This document shows, piece after piece, positions 23,992 through 35,926 of a stretch of DNA of 64,000 bases (the first letter of the stretch is position 1; every line of letters begins with the position of its first letter). The position numbers and the translations under genes were made by a program. This DNA comes from Mesorhabditis belari (lineage: Eukaryota > Nematoda > Chromadorea > Rhabditida > Rhabditidae): contig CAUEEP010000022.1 in NCBI GenBank assembly GCA_958450365.1, positions 558,001 to 622,000 on the forward strand. Direction: 5' to 3'. The notes beneath the pieces are model-generated. The model saw only the letters and a program-made list of their open reading frames with translations. It was not told where the DNA came from and searched no databases.

Positions 23992-25828
23992 CTATCGCAA
24001 ACTTTTTTGTATGAATTCATGGGCCACGTAGCCCCATGCATAACCACCGAAAAAAACAGAGATCGCTTGCATTCTTGGGTATCCTTGAATTCTTTTAAAA
24101 TAGAGACCACCAAATGCGATGCACAGGAAACGGTTGATGGTGAGTCCTGAATCGAGATCAGTAATGAATTCAGTCTGCAACAAAAGATAAAGATTCGTTT
24201 TTAGTCTTTTGGTCTGTCTGGAAGACTAGTTTTGTTCTTTTGGAAGGCTAGTTTTGTCCTATTGAAAGACTAGTTTTGTCCTTTTGTCCTGTCCACGATA
24301 TCACTCACCCATTTGTACGACATTTGTGATATCGTTGAAGTATTGAAAATAATATGGTGACCGGATGAAAGTTAAATTTGCTGTCAGATGGCACAACCAT
24401 TCTTGATCCTTGTTCCCGAAAATAACACAATAATTGACGAGCACTGGGGCTGTCATCGAGGCGACACGAGACAAGCAATCAACGATGATGAAATAGCGAA
24501 TGACAGGCGAGAAGGGAAGACGACGGATTGAGGCAAACGCACAGCCAAATATATTCACCAACCATGCACATAAAGATGTCTGCAAAGAAAAGGAAATTCT
24601 CATGGTTACGCCACTCACCTCAGCGGCTCCCCAGTTGGTGATTGGTTGAAGTTTTTTGAGTTTAGATTTTACAAAAAATTTGACATCAGCTAGTGAATGG
24701 GTTTTTTTTGAATGGGTTAAATTTTATGAATTTCTCTTGTTTCAGAGAGGCAAATAAAATTGAAAAAAATGCATATTTGAGGGTTATCGGACATTTGATA
24801 CGCGCCCCGTTTCTTATTAGCAATCTAACTTTGAACTCCAATATCTAACTCCAATATCTTGGTTCTGGGCTGTCAAATTTAAATACCGTATTTTCTTCTA
24901 ATAGTAGTGCACCCCGGTGAGCCGAGTTGGTGACTATTTGACGGTTTCCAAGCTTTTGCAGAAGCTCAACACTCTAATCCCCACTAGATTTCATCGTCAG
25001 CTACATTTTCCAACCCCACATCGATAGGTTCTGATAAGCGGTTCTCGAGATTTCAAGCAATTTAGGCGACGCTCATGGTGCAATACTATTAGAGAAAATA
25101 CGGTATTCTTGGTTTCATTAGATACGCCAAGTCTTTCTCTGTCGATCGTTACAAAAACTATTTAAATTGGAAAGCTTGACACCATGGAATTTGAGCTCAA
25201 AGTTAGATTGCCAATGGGAAAAGGCGCAAGGCCTCGCGTATAAAAGGTTCAACAATTCATTTGAGAAAAGCTGTGAACAAGATTCAACAAGTGCCATGCG
25301 GCAGTGAAGTAGTGAGGGGTTGCTTGGGCTAGAATCCCCCACCACTTCAAAGCTAATTATTGTCTTTTAGTTGAGCCTCCTTCTTCCAAAAGCAATACTT
25401 GCAATATGACACAGAACGTTTCACTCACCCAGAACCAAGTAGCCGTGAATCTTCGGTACAGATTACTGTCCCAGGGTGCCGACACCGGATTTAACGCACC
25501 CGACCAAATTTGCTGATCGAGCACGAAGGAGCCGAGTTTGGCGACAACAAAAATGGAAACATTGCAATATTTGAGATTTTGAAGATAAGGCTCAGATTGG
25601 ATTTTTAAGATTTTAAGATTGTATTCTCCACGACTAGTCAATTAAGAGCACAGAAAATCACTTAGACAAGCTGTGAATAAAAACGACAACCATGCTCCCC
25701 AGTTAGCTGCTCACTAATTTCGAAGTACCCTCTAGACGGGTATAGCAGAAAAACACACCGAAGAGAACAACGATTAAAATGAGTGGGAAAATAACTTCCA
25801 ACCATGCTCGATCGAATCGTAAACGCAT
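23992..25828 (-). CDS. exons of an unidentified multi-pass membrane protein
   Basis: Candidate coding pieces, in order: 25826-25828 ATG onward (MRLRFDRAWLEV then one membrane helix); an exon ending at 25427 with ALNPVSAPWDSNLYRRFTAT; 24309-24579 with SIRRLPFSPVIRYFIIVDCL and more hydrophobic stretches; and 23992-24177 with NRFLCIAFGGLYFKRIQGY. The second and third join in phase 0, but the third to the fourth do not (phase 1 donor, acceptor opening in a stop), so an exon is missing or there is an indel. I do not recognise the family. The intron at 24220-24290 has 2.5 copies of a 22-bp repeat. Confidence 0.4.
24884..25105. mobile_element. short MITE (TACCGTATTTTCT ends)
   Basis: Ends TACCGTATTTTCTTCTAATA and its near complement enclose 222 bp also found at 61788-62093 and, much shortened, at 27767-27847. 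It lies in an intron of the membrane-protein candidate. Confidence 0.75.
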
Positions 25829-26096
25829 TTTGCAAACGTAAACAAAAAGGAATAGTTGTATCTGATCAATTTCTGGTCAATAGAAAACCGGAATAGATTT
25901 CTGATTGGTCTACTTGAAGACCTCAAATTATGGAACAATGTGCTTTAAAAGTTAAAAATTGTCAATCTGAGAGTAAAAGCTATAATTTACAGAGCAAGTT
26001 TTTCTCTGTAAATTATAGCTTGCATGTAGAAGAGAGAGAGTTTGGATGAAGTTTTAAAAAAGGAAAGAAGAGTGAAAACACAAAGTCTTTCTAGTA

Positions 26097-27147
26097 TTGG
26101 GTTGGTGAATTGAAAACTGCGGGACTTTGAACTAAAATTTATTGAACATAAAACCATGAATTGATTCCAAATCATTTCCATTATTATTGACGACTTCTGC
26201 CCATTTTACAGGCAATTTGCGGATTCCTCTTTCGTGGTAGGATTTTGGTTTTGAATCGAAAAACTTTCAAAGCCAATTTTTGACTGCTTCTTCCGAATCG
26301 AAGTGTTCGCCCGCAAGCTCATTACTCATGATCCGGAATAAATAGTAATCAAAAGGGGCGAGGTCCGGACTGTATGGGGAATGCGCCAAAAGTCCCAAAA
26401 AAGCCATTTATTTTAGAGCAATTCAGTTTTGCAACAAAAGGGGCGCGCGTTGTCGTGGATGAAATCGATCTTTGACTTGGAGGGCCTATTCTTCTTCAGG
26501 GATTCATTCACCTTTCCCAACTGTTCACTGTATTTGATTGCATTAAGGGTCGTCTTGCTATCCAGCAACTCCCAGTACAACTCCCAGTCCCAGCTTTTTG
26601 TCAGCTTTTTGCCAACTCTTTATTGGGTTGGTGTTTTTTAATTGAAAACTGCGGGACTTTGAACTAAAATTTATTCAACATAAAACCATCAATTCATTCC
26701 AAATAATTTCCATTATTATTGACGACTTCTGCCCATTTTACCGACAATTTTCGGATTCCTCTTTCGATGTAGAATTTTGGTTTGTGTGTGAGACAAGTGT
26801 GAGACTCAAAAATGGAGGACTGGAGATGTCCCAGTTTGAGCACGACCTTCAAAAGAAACCCATTTTGGTGTCAATAGAAAAGTTGTAGAGAATCAAAAAT
26901 TAGGCTTATAGCCAAATTTCCAAAAAGATACACTTAGTAGTTTCGCTTAAAATGCAAGTTTTGTGAAAGTTCGTAAATTTGGCATTTCTTGAAAACCAGT
27001 TTTTGAATCGTTCTGAAAATTTGGATATAAGCTTGATTTTTGATTCTCTACAACTTTTCCATTGACACCAAAATGGGTTTCTTTTGAAGAAAGTGCTCAA
27101 ACTGTCACATATGACAATAGCCCGCAGTTTTCAATTCACCAACCCAA
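26097..27147 (-). mobile_element. composite of two mariner-derived elements
   Basis: Bases 26097-26622 hold the C-terminal half of a mariner transposase on the minus strand: FIHDNARP with the second catalytic Asp, then after a frameshift HSPYSPDLAPFDYYLF with the third Asp, and the C-terminus YHERGIRKLPVKWAEVV. Bases 26623-27147 are a foldback copy like 8310-8845 that begins with its own TTGGGTTGG end preceded by TA. The whole is flanked by TA and its empty site is visible at about 12214. The N-terminal half of the transposase is absent. Confidence 0.8.
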
Positions 27148-27496
27148 TATTTTGAAAAATCAGAGTCGTTAATAGCAATTTTTCTTCTTTACATCGATCG
27201 ATTATATCGAAATTTAAAAAATTCAACACCGGTAAAGTTAAATGGAAAAACAAAAGATGAAAGTGATTCCTTCTGCTATTACTTTCAATTAAAGAAGAGC
27301 CACTGTAGACACAAAAGAATGGAAAGCAGAACGTGAAAATTCCTTTTGTTGAATTTTTTTGTTTATTCACTGCATAGTTCCATGAGACAAACCAAAAATG
27401 CACATTGTTCTATAAAGACTGCAAACAAATGCTTTATTAACCCTGAGAAACTTTGATTTTGTTCAAGTCATCCAAAAAGAAGAACGAAAGGAAACT

Positions 27497-30400
27497 TTAA
27501 CCACAAAACTGCGGCGAGTTGATACAAGTGACAGAGAGACATCCGATCTTTGACACATCCACAGTGGCATTTCCAACGGTGTACTGCCAGCCTGATCCAT
27601 CGGAAGCACGCGCAATGTTAGCCTAAAGACTAAAAATTGCAATTGAGTCTAGCTGGCTCGGGGTTGAGAAGTGTAATAGAATGACTAGGGAACTGTTTCA
27701 ACTTACCACCGATTTTCGAAACTGAACCTAGTTAGAACGCCCGGGTCGAATTCTAAGAAACATATGTCGTATTTTCTGTAATAGTAGTGCAGGCAGGAGG
27801 CGGGTTGAAAAAATAGTATTGCGCACCACTATTAGAGAAAATACGGTATTTTTATTTTTTCCTAGTTGAGGCTAGTTTTTGAGAAACGCGTGCAAAATTT
27901 TGGCTAAGCTTGGCAAGCTACCACCTCGCCTATAGTCGAACGTCGGAGCGTGAATGAAGGAAGACCGGAGGTAGCCTAGGGGAAAGTGCGCTAGTCTACG
28001 AAACTATGCCATCTTGCTCGCGGGTTCAAGTCCGCTTCCAGCCAAACTTTTGTACTTTCTTGCGAAACTTTTGGAAAACACTTTTTGAGGCTCTTTTTTA
28101 TTTTATTCCTTATTTCCACAAATTTGGTTCCTTATCTCTCTAAACTTGGTTCCTTATCTCTACAAATTTGGTTCCATATCTCTACCAATTTGGTTCCATA
28201 TCTCGACAAATTTGGTTCCTTTCTTCTACAAATTTGGTTCCTTATCTCTCTAAATTTGGTTCCTTTCTTCTACAAACTTGGTTCCATATCTCGACAAATT
28301 TGGTTCCTTATCTCTCTAAATTTGGTTCCTTTCTTCTACAAACTTGGTTCCATATCTCGACAAATTTGGTTCCTTATCTCTCTAAATTTGGTTCCTTTTT
28401 TTAATAAACTGAGTTCAGGTTGGTTTTATTCCAATTTATTACATTATAGGTATCAAATTTTCGAGTTTTAATTTATAAAAAAACTCATAGAAACAATTTG
28501 CATCCATGAATACAGTTCCTTTACTCACTTGTACTTGTGGTGTCCCGGTGATCACCCCGTTGTCGCCGTTGTTGAACTGAAACACATAAATAACACATGA
28601 AAAATGTGAAACATAGATAAAAGTAATATTTGGTCAACTTTATTTTGTAAGAAATCATCTATAGAAGATCTTAAAGATGGATCTATAAAGGGGAAAACCT
28701 CGATGCTCGCTGGATGTCCAGCCAATGACGTGCACACCGCGTTGAATTTATAACAAGCACTTTTATCCAAAACCCCTGAAATTGTCTGAAATTGCAATTT
28801 TCTTTATTTTATTTGTTATTGTTGTTACGGTTAAATTCTACTGTAGTGATGAGTGTGTTCACCTGAAGTGAAGGCAGAATAGGGTGAGGCGGTGAGTTTG
28901 GTCAACGAAGCAGCCGTGCAAGTTGCGCATCCTAAGATTTAGAGCATTTTTTAAAAAGAAAATCCTACCATTCATAAGTTCCGAATAACAGCTATTAATC
29001 CTTTTCAAAACTAACTACAATTATTCGGATAAACGGGATCATCAGCGATCACAGGGCCACAAACTGTTCCATTCGTTTGCAAGTTGATCACCTGTAACTT
29101 ATTTTTATCTCAATTTTGTCGGAAACAAATATTTAAACAAATATTTAAACAAAAACAAACAAATAACAACAAAGAAATACTTTTCGTTACCGGTTTTTTT
29201 GCGTGACAACATTCAACACCGGTGGGGCATGGGGCAGGTGGACAATTCTTTGTTCGAGTTGCCACTCCACTAAAACAAGACGATTAAAGCTTGAAAGATT
29301 GAAAAAACTGAAATATTCTTTCAACTTACGTGCAATTGCAGCCCCACTCAGCGGAGAGACACGTCCGCTCCTGTTTCACCGTCCCACAAAGTCCACAAGT
29401 CTTTGTACATGTCCCATCATTCTTCCATCCACTCCAAAGTCCTACACAAAAAGATTTTCATTTACAAATAAGCATTCTACAAATAAGCTTTAAATTTAGT
29501 TCAATAGTTAGTGAAAAAGATTAACAAGTGATTGACAAGTGATTAACAAGTGAGTACAACAGTTGAGTACAACAGTTGAGTACAACAGTTGAGTACAACA
29601 GTTGAGTACAACAGTTGAGTACAACAGTTGAGTACAACAGTTGAGTACAACAGTTGAGTACAACAGTTGAGTACAACAGTTGAGTACATCGGTTGATTAA
29701 GAGAACAACAACTCTCACCCTTTGGTGGACACCAGCAAGCATCGACTGCCACGGCTAAATAAACTCAAGTTAAGGAAATCTTCGCAATATTAACTGAAAA
29801 TTAATCGTCAGCACTGTAGTTTTCGAAATCAACAGTACTCTTTTTGAAATCGAAACTCTTACAGCAAGTTTCCGTTGCCGGGGCTGGATCGGCCGGGATC
29901 GGGCCACACTTTTGAGTGGCTGCTTGCACCGTGTATGGGGTAGCACATTTCGGAGCAGTAGCACAAGGCGTATTTGGACACTTCTGAAGCCGAGAGTAGG
30001 CACCTCTAAAATATTACTTTCGTTTTTTGGCCGTGCTTCTTCACTTTTTCAAGACCGCATAGCTCAAGCCAGGAGCACAACACTTTTGACAGCACCTCCA
30101 GAGATGCTGTCAAAAGCGCCGCGTCTTTTCGTTCTTCCTTTGCGCCAATTTTTGCGTTTATTAGCTGCCACTCAAAAGCCAAAACTTTTCTTTTACAAAC
30201 TACAACAAAAGTAAACAAAATGTAGTCTAAAGCCAGCTTTCTAGATCCTAAATTCCTTCAAAAATCTTTTGAACCGATAGCAAGAGAGATGAAAAAGCTC
30301 ACGTGCACGGACATCCCCATCTATATGAAGAGCATGTGCGTTTCTGCAACACTTGTCCATTCATTCCACAAGTGGCCGAGCAAGTTGTCGCTCGACTCCA

Positions 30401-30673
30401 GCCTGTCCAAACACCTAAAAGCCATCGTTTTCCTTTCATAACACCAAGTTAGATTCATTTTTGGACTTAAATATCTATAAGAAATCGCATCTTCGAAAGT
30501 TTTACCGCCAGTTGGACAAGCCGGACAAGTGGCAGCAGACATTTGAGGCAAAGCTGAAAAATCAAATGATTTTCAAGTGTGAAAATTGTAGATCCGAGAA
30601 AAGTGAATATTTTGTTAAAATTCTTTAACAATAACTCACCAAGAAACAGTAAAATCGTAGCCAAGTTTTTCAT
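27497..30673 (-). CDS. secreted protein with two TSP-1 repeats and a C6 domain
   Basis: Twelve exons close in phase to 320 codons: 30640-30673, 30506-30553, 30303-30414, 29863-30005, 29719-29754, 29330-29441, 29191-29269, 29016-29091, 28863-28931, 28699-28775, 28529-28576, 27497-27622. A short signal peptide (MKNLATILLFL) is followed by two thrombospondin type-1 repeats (VWTGWSRATTCSATCG and LWSGWKNDGTCTKTCGLCG), encoded by exons of equal length (112 bp) and followed by similar Cys-rich linkers. The C-terminal part (CRCATCTAASLTKLTASPYS, then FNNGDNGVITG, then CLSVTCINSPQFCG and stop) matches the nematode C6/DUF281 domain. Expected to be extracellular. Introns hold a 13-bp and a 22-bp minisatellite, a short MITE and a tRNA-like sequence. 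Confidence 0.85.
27767..27847. mobile_element. solo-end MITE copy
   Basis: An 81-bp hairpin made only of the two ends (GTATTTTCTGTAATAGTAGT and its complement) of the family at 24884 and 61788, with almost no interior. It lies in the last intron of the TSP-1/C6 gene. Confidence 0.7.
27964..28046 (+). pseudogene. tRNA-like sequence, probably a pseudogene
   Basis: It has an A-box-like block (TAGCCTAGGGG) and a B-box-like block (GGGTTCAAGTCC) at normal tRNA spacing, but the acceptor arm and one side of the T stem do not pair. Confidence 0.35.
28104..28410. repeat. 22-bp minisatellite, about 14 copies
   Basis: Unit ATTTGGTTCCTTATCTCTCT with variants, period 22 bp (GGTTCC at 28148, 28170, 28192, 28214 and onward). 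Related units occur inverted at 61890-61980. It lies in the last intron of the TSP-1/C6 gene; the long open frames across it are an artefact of the repeat. Confidence 0.9.
29551..29695. repeat. 13-bp minisatellite, about 11 copies
   Basis: Near-perfect tandem GTTGAGTACAACA units inside the intron between TSP-1/C6 exons 5 and 6. Confidence 0.95.
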
Positions 30674-31070
30674 TTTTATGAATGAAAAATTTTGCGATTT
30701 GTATATCTTTTATTACGTTAGTGAGAGCTTTTTTGTCGAGAGTTTGCTAGGATTTTTTTTGTTAGCTTTTATTAACAATGGATCAGAGCTTTTGTTGTAA
30801 AAGATGTGAAGGGGCAATGGCTATTCAATGGGAAATGTCAGGTACAAAGTTTATTCTCCCCATTTTAATCGGTTTTCGCTTTTTTTAATGTGCCTTTTTG
30901 AGCTAGACTGGTCTATTTGTGAGGTAACAAACAACAAAGGGAATACGTGGGTGAAGAGAATGACATCGTGGGTGGAGAGAAGCTCGGTGCATTTGGCTAT
31001 GAAAAACGAATAAGAATTGAACTCGGATGTAGAAATGTGCCAACTCCAACCAAGATAAATGGCTTTGAAA

Positions 31071-31328
31071 CTAATTAAAGTAGTGCACTACCGAAAGTGC
31101 TTTTAGTTTTTCGCTGTATCGACGCTGTATGGCGAGATAGCTGGAATACAAGAGTTGGGCTCTTTTTTTGATTCCTTTGTATGCCATCTCTTTAAATGCG
31201 CCTCCAACGGCTTCGGTGGTGTGGCGGATCGTAGGCCACGTTACAGAAGCTGAAAAGTTATTGGAGTTTTGAGTGGCCTGCTTGCTGTTCTTCTTCAAAG
31301 CACTCTTATCACCGGGATCGTCCGTCAC
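31071..31328 (-). CDS. possible exon of a small basic protein
   Basis: An open frame of about 85 codons ends in a stop at 31071 and has no ATG near its 5' end, so it would be a terminal exon. Residues such as GAFKEMAYKGIKKRAQLLYS and QRRYSEKLKALSV give an amphipathic, basic helix-rich look. A 63-base in-frame segment bounded by GTGATAAG and TTTTCAG may be an intron. No family recognised and no upstream exon found. Confidence 0.35.
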   Translation of the reverse strand: MTDDPGDKSALKKNSKQATQNSNNFSASVTWPTIRHTTEAVGGAFKEMAYKGIKKRAQLLYSSYLAIQRRYSEKLKALSVVHYFN

Positions 31329-31447
31329 TATTTTTTGTGTATCTTTTTCTTTGCGTCACTCATCAATGCAGTTCACTCATCCAATGGGGAATACCAAAAG
31401 CAATTTGGTCGTTTTTTAAAATCTATTTTGTCTGTGGGTTTGCTCAG

Positions 31448-32275
31448 GTGATATTTTCGTAGAAAGAGACACAGAAATCAATTACTTTAGATCAGATGCA
31501 CTCTATGCACTGATCTATGTACCGATAATCGACTGCACAACAGCTCTGATCGCCTATGGGATTGGATCATCCATCTACACGGAAAAGGTTGGGCTTTTCA
31601 TCCTTCTTCATATTCATTTTCAATTTTCTCTTGACATCGAATCGTTTCATCGCTATCGCTTTCAACGGACGCTTCTATTTATTGATGGAAAAGACAAATA
31701 AATGGCAATACTTTATTTTAATCAGCTACCCTTTGCTCACTTCAATACCGGCGCCTTTTCGTTTTCCTTTTCGTTTTCCTAAAAGAATCCAAATTCTGAG
31801 AAAATTCTGAAAATTCAAAAGCTTTGATCTCTGTTCAAATTTCATCAATTTGTTAATTTCTCTATTTAAATCTATCTACCTATTTTCGGCTGCATTTCTT
31901 TTAATCTGGTACAGCAATGAACAGCAGTACAACAAAGGAACAGAAAAGCAACAGCAAAGAACTTTTACACTCTGAAAACACTGAAGTTCGCTTCCGTGTT
32001 CTTGGCTATTCTCGGGATAGAAAAAATTGAAAAAGAGAAAAAAGCTCCATTTTAAACATACTTCAGTTATTTTGTCATCACCACTTGCAGTCTACTCGGC
32101 ACAACCACATTTTTGTTGATTCGACGAAGAAAAATAACGGAAAACACAGACAGATTTACATTTGCGATTGAAAAGATTTTCCCTAGCCACATTAGATGGC
32201 TAGGGATGGCTTCCTGAATCTTCTCTATCAATGTTTCTTATTCCCTTCACTGGTTCTATGTGTTGTGCAATTCCA
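31448..32275 (+). pseudogene. truncated serpentine (7TM) receptor
   Basis: Pieces of a chemoreceptor-type GPCR appear in order: a TM2 region (ALYALIYVPIIDCTTALIAY), then after a small frameshift near 31595 TM3 with the conserved-type end NRFIAIAFNGRF, a TM4 piece, TM5 with its basic loop (about 32061-32178, YFVITTCSLLGTTTF then RRRK) and a TM6-like stretch. Near 32275 receptor sequence stops abruptly and DNA of the duplicated peptide cluster begins, so TM7 is missing. The frameshift and truncation indicate a dead copy. Confidence 0.55.
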
Positions 32276-32291
32276 AGAAAAACCTAAGCAA

Positions 32292-32640
32292 AATGGAAAC
32301 AAATACCGATATTCGATTGTTCATAAAGCAGTTTTGCCACTTTAATGGTCACAACTAGAAGATTTTAGTTGAAAATCTTAAATGAGAAATCGTAAAAAGA
32401 TGAATGTGTGTGCCAGTAAGTAGAATGAGACTTCTTTTCTGTATAGCCCATCACAAAAAGCTTGCAAATCAAATCCTTTATTTTTTAAAGTTCAAACACA
32501 AAAGCGCCAAATGAATTTCATTGGCAACAATGCCAGGCGTAGCCAGACGAACAGCAAGTGCTTCCCGCGTATCCGGGTGCGATCTTGCAATTTCCCCAGC
32601 CGCAGCTACACGATCTTGCAATTTCCCCAGCCGCAGCTAG
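32292..32640 (-). pseudogene. broken inverted copy of the peptide-gene block
   Basis: Bases 32292-32323 are the first codons of the small secreted peptide gene seen intact at 40462-40653, cut off after about 10 codons. Bases 32518-32640 are exon 2 of the 8-cysteine peptide gene in minus orientation, ending early and with about 31 bp duplicated (GATCTTGCAATTTCCCC twice). No exon 1 follows on this strand. Confidence 0.8.
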
Positions 32641-33079
32641 TTAAACAAAAAATCTAGAAACAAATAGAAGTTTTTTTGCGAAATAAACTGGGTACCTAAA
32701 AAAGTGATTGATCTAACTGTTATATTTTTCACCTTAAAAATTTAAATTTTCAAGCTTGCTGAAGCATTTCTTTCTCTTCTACTATTCTCTAAATAATCAT
32801 TTTTTGGAGTGACCTTGAAGGCAAAGGAATCTTTTATTAAGCAACTTTCCCTGCCTGTTTTCTTCACTTTTGATACTCTTTGATCATTCAAAATAAATGA
32901 TAATTTTGCTGAAATTGTGACTTAAGAAAACTAGAACTTTCTTGAGCGAATTCCAGAACGATCATTCGTATTTATCAACAAAATTCGTTTCCTGATTCAA
33001 CGAAAACATCGTCAAGCACCATAAATAGTCAGAGATTCGAGCTAGAAAGCAAGTCGAAACCGATTCACTTTAAGAAGAG

Positions 33080-33663
33080 ATGGCCTCCGAGCGATTGACT
33101 GGTCTCTTCCTCGTTTGTCTCCTTGCCTTCTCGATGGCTATTTCTGATGGGGATGATGATGATCAAGTTGAGAACGCATCGATTGGGTAAGAAGCAAAAC
33201 TTTTTTCTCAAATAACTGGGCAGCCTTTTTCAACTTTGTACTCAGGGGTAATTTGTAAGTGGAAAACTTGAGTCCATCGTGTATTCTGTCTAACTGTACC
33301 AAGATCTACCTGACTACCAGTTTTGAATTGGAAACAATAGTGTTTAATGTAAAGTCTTTTTGTATAACGCTTAGCGACTTTAACTCAATTTGTAGCTGCA
33401 TGGCTATAGTTTAATCATGTCGAGAAATGTTTGTTGAGAACAGTGCAGACTTTCATGAGTTTTTATTCGGATTCACTTGGCTTTTTAGCAATTAACAGTG
33501 TCAGAAACAGCCTTGCATTTTTAGAGTGGAGCGTAGTGGACGCCTTCGTCGTGGCATTTGCAACCTTTCGTGTAGCTGCGGCTGGGGAAATTGCAAGATC
33601 GCACCCGGATACGCGGGAAGCAGTTGCTGTTCGTCTGGCTACGCCTGGCATTGTTGCCGATGA
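33080..33663 (+). CDS. secreted 8-cysteine peptide precursor, copy 1
   Basis: Two exons, 33080-33186 and 33525-33663, join in phase 2 to 81 residues. Residues 1-21 are a signal peptide (ERLTGLFLVCLLAFSMA core). A short acidic propeptide (DGDDDDQVEN) leads to a SGRLRR site expected to be cut by a furin/kex2-type protease. The mature part is 36 residues with cysteines at 3, 7, 9, 14, 25, 26, 34 and 35, rich in Gly/Ser/Tyr, net basic. Length, processing and cysteine density fit an antimicrobial or toxin-like peptide, but I do not recognise the pattern and the function is inferred. Near-identical genes are at 39778-40266 (+) and 48321-48909 (-). Polyadenylation signal AATAAA near 33701. Confidence 0.8.
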
Positions 33664-34016
33664 AATTCATTTGGCGGTTTTGTGTGTGAAATTTAAAAAA
33701 TAAAGGATTTGATTTGCGATTTTTGTCTACTAGATGGGCTATACAGAAAAGAAGTCTCATTCAAATCTCAAACGTTGACTTTTCTAATCTCTTTCCTTTT
33801 CTAAACCTCTCTGCTAAACCGAAATTAGTCTTACTAGGGAATTTCGCAGACTTCGCAAGAGCGAATCCAAACCAAAGCTAGATGACTTACGCAAGTCGGA
33901 CACGGGCAACACGATGGCGTTTTTAGTTTTTCCCCAAACGCTCTAGATTTCTGTAGTCTAGACCGCTCTAGATTTGGAATTTGACCCCGTAGTGCACTGA
34001 GCGGTTTTAAGGTATA
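33664..34016. other. spacer between peptide gene and transposon
   Basis: No gene recognised. Similarity to the other peptide-gene copies ends near 33760. Confidence 0.5.
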
Positions 34017-35319
34017 CTGGGTGCGGCAAAAATTCTGACATATTTTTTCAAACGACTGTATAAAACTTCAAAAAACAGTATTTGGCTCACTTTTTTTTCT
34101 AGCATTTGTTAAACTGTTTTGCCTTATTTTTAACAAAAAGCAACGTTTTTGTTTAGGTTCGCTTTCAATATGAATGCTAAAAAGAGGCGCACTGTGATAC
34201 TTGAGTTGTACAAAGCCGGAAAGATACCGATGGAGATTTTTGGAGTCACCGGATATCCAAAAAGGTCTGTCTATCGTACCATTGAACGATTGAAGGAGCG
34301 GGGCAACAATCAGGACCGTCCAAGAAGCGGCCGACCAACCACAGCCGTCACTCCAGATAACACAAACAAAGTCAGATGCCGAATCCGTCGAAATCCACTC
34401 GTTCAATGAGAAAGATGGCCACAAGCCTCGGAATCGGCGAAAGAAGCGTTCGAAGGATTGTTCAAAAGAGAAATGAAATGTCCAGCTACAGATTTGCTCG
34501 GGCTCATTTCCTGAACGACGCCATGAAGCAAAAGAGGATGGCTAAAGCGGAGAAGATGTTGCACCTGGTCGCTGCTGGTCGTTTAGACAGGGTTGTGTTC
34601 ACAGATGAAAAGATCTTCACCGTTCAACCGATTCACAATCGTCAAAACCATCGCCAACTTGTCAAGCGAGGTCTGAAAAACACTTTTGCAGCCAAATTGA
34701 TGGTCCGCCAACATTTTCCGAAGTCCGTTATGGTGTGGGCCGGCATCTGTGCCACAGGAAAAACGCCTCTTGTGTTCATCGATCGAAATGTGAAAATCAA
34801 CGCTAAGGTCTACCAGCAAGAGGTGTTAAAGGATGTTTTAGAGCCCTGGGCAGCGAATCATTTCGGGAAACTGGATTTACCCTTCAGCAGGACTGGGCGC
34901 CGGCCCATGGAGCCCGCTCGACTCTCGCTCTCTGCAATCAGCTGTTTCCGGGCTACTGGGGTAAGGACATTGGGCCGTCGAATAGCCCCGACTTGAACCC
35001 CCTGGACTTCTCCGTTTGGTCGATCTTGAAAGAAAAGATCTCGGGCCAGAGATTTCACTCCGTGGATTCTTTGAAAGCCGCTTTGAAGAGGGCCTGGGCT
35101 CAAATCACTGTTCAGCAATGCGCGACCATCGTCGGCAACTTCCGCAAGCTATTGAAGAAGTACATCGAGACCAAGGGTGGAAATTTTGAGCATTTGTTAT
35201 GATTTTTTGTTAGTTTTGTCTTCAATAAACAATTTATTATCGTTTTTTTGATTAATATTGCCAAAGTTTGCAACTTTTATTTCTCTTAGACAAAGTGTCA
35301 GAACTTTTGCCGCACCCTG
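34017..35319 (+). mobile_element. maT-type (DD37D) mariner transposon, nearly complete
   Basis: Inverted ends CTGGGTGCGGCAAAAATTCT (left) and the complement of CAGGGTGCGGCAAAAGTTCT (right) are flanked by TA. The transposase runs from about 34170 to 35202 in three frames: an HTH start (MNAKKRRTVILELYKAGKIP), a second HTH (SLGIGERSVRRIVQKRN), first catalytic Asp in VVFTDEKIF, second Asp in QQDWAPAHGA and third Asp in NSPDLNPLDF, 37 residues later. At least two frameshifts (near 34380-34400 and near 34880) make this copy inactive without repair. C. elegans CemaT elements have the same catalytic spacing. Confidence 0.85.
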
Positions 35320-35348
35320 TATAATGATTGTCTTTGTCGGAGCATTAT

Positions 35349-35430
35349 AGCGTCACGGTGGGACAGTGGTAGTGGCCCTGATTCACGCTTGCTTTTGCTA
35401 GTCGGGTTCGACTCCCACGCGCGTCATTCT
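35349..35430 (+). pseudogene. tRNA-like sequence (Gly-like boxes), copy 1
   Basis: A box TGGGACAGTGG and B box GGTTCGACTCC at tRNA spacing, but acceptor and anticodon arms pair poorly. A diverged duplicate is at 43449-43530, both just upstream of a receptor gene copy. Confidence 0.35.
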
Positions 35431-35926
35431 TTTTGCTATTTTTTTCTTCTCATCTTTCCGATCTCTTTCTTTTAAATAACATTCCCTTGATCATCTTTCT
35501 AATCTGATATACTGTTAGAAATGAGTCGGTTGAAAATCGATTTTGAAAGTGATAAATAAATATTTTCTGATTTCGAGTACAAAGATTGAAGCGTTTTCTT
35601 TGGGTTTTCAGCCAATTATCACAATTCTTGTCATGAAAGGTTTATTTGAAATAAAATTTGTTCTTTTTCCAAGAAAAGCTCGACTACTTTATTTTGAAAA
35701 TCGCAAGCAGTAATTGACGTTTTCTGTCCAAGTCATTCTTTCTGACAACAAACAATTTAGCCGACAATTATAGAGATTTTTATAAACAGCAAAGTTCTTT
35801 TATCTTTTCGTTTGTATTTTTTAGCAATTTAACAAGAAATTTTCTGAAAGTTCAATCAATTTGAATCATCAATTTTTTTAAAATAAGTTCAAACAATTTT
35901 ATCAGTTTCCCTCACCAACTTTAGCC

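Noticed and set aside
28085..28471. 128-codon hydrophobic plus-strand frame
   Set aside because: Produced by the 22-bp minisatellite within an intron of the TSP-1/C6 gene.
33431..33703. 90-codon plus-strand frame over the 8-cysteine peptide exon
   Set aside because: Shifted frame of the real exon 2; it crosses the intron and lacks the conserved cysteines.
34068..35118. Minus-strand frames over the maT element
   Set aside because: Shadows of the plus-strand transposase with its catalytic motifs.
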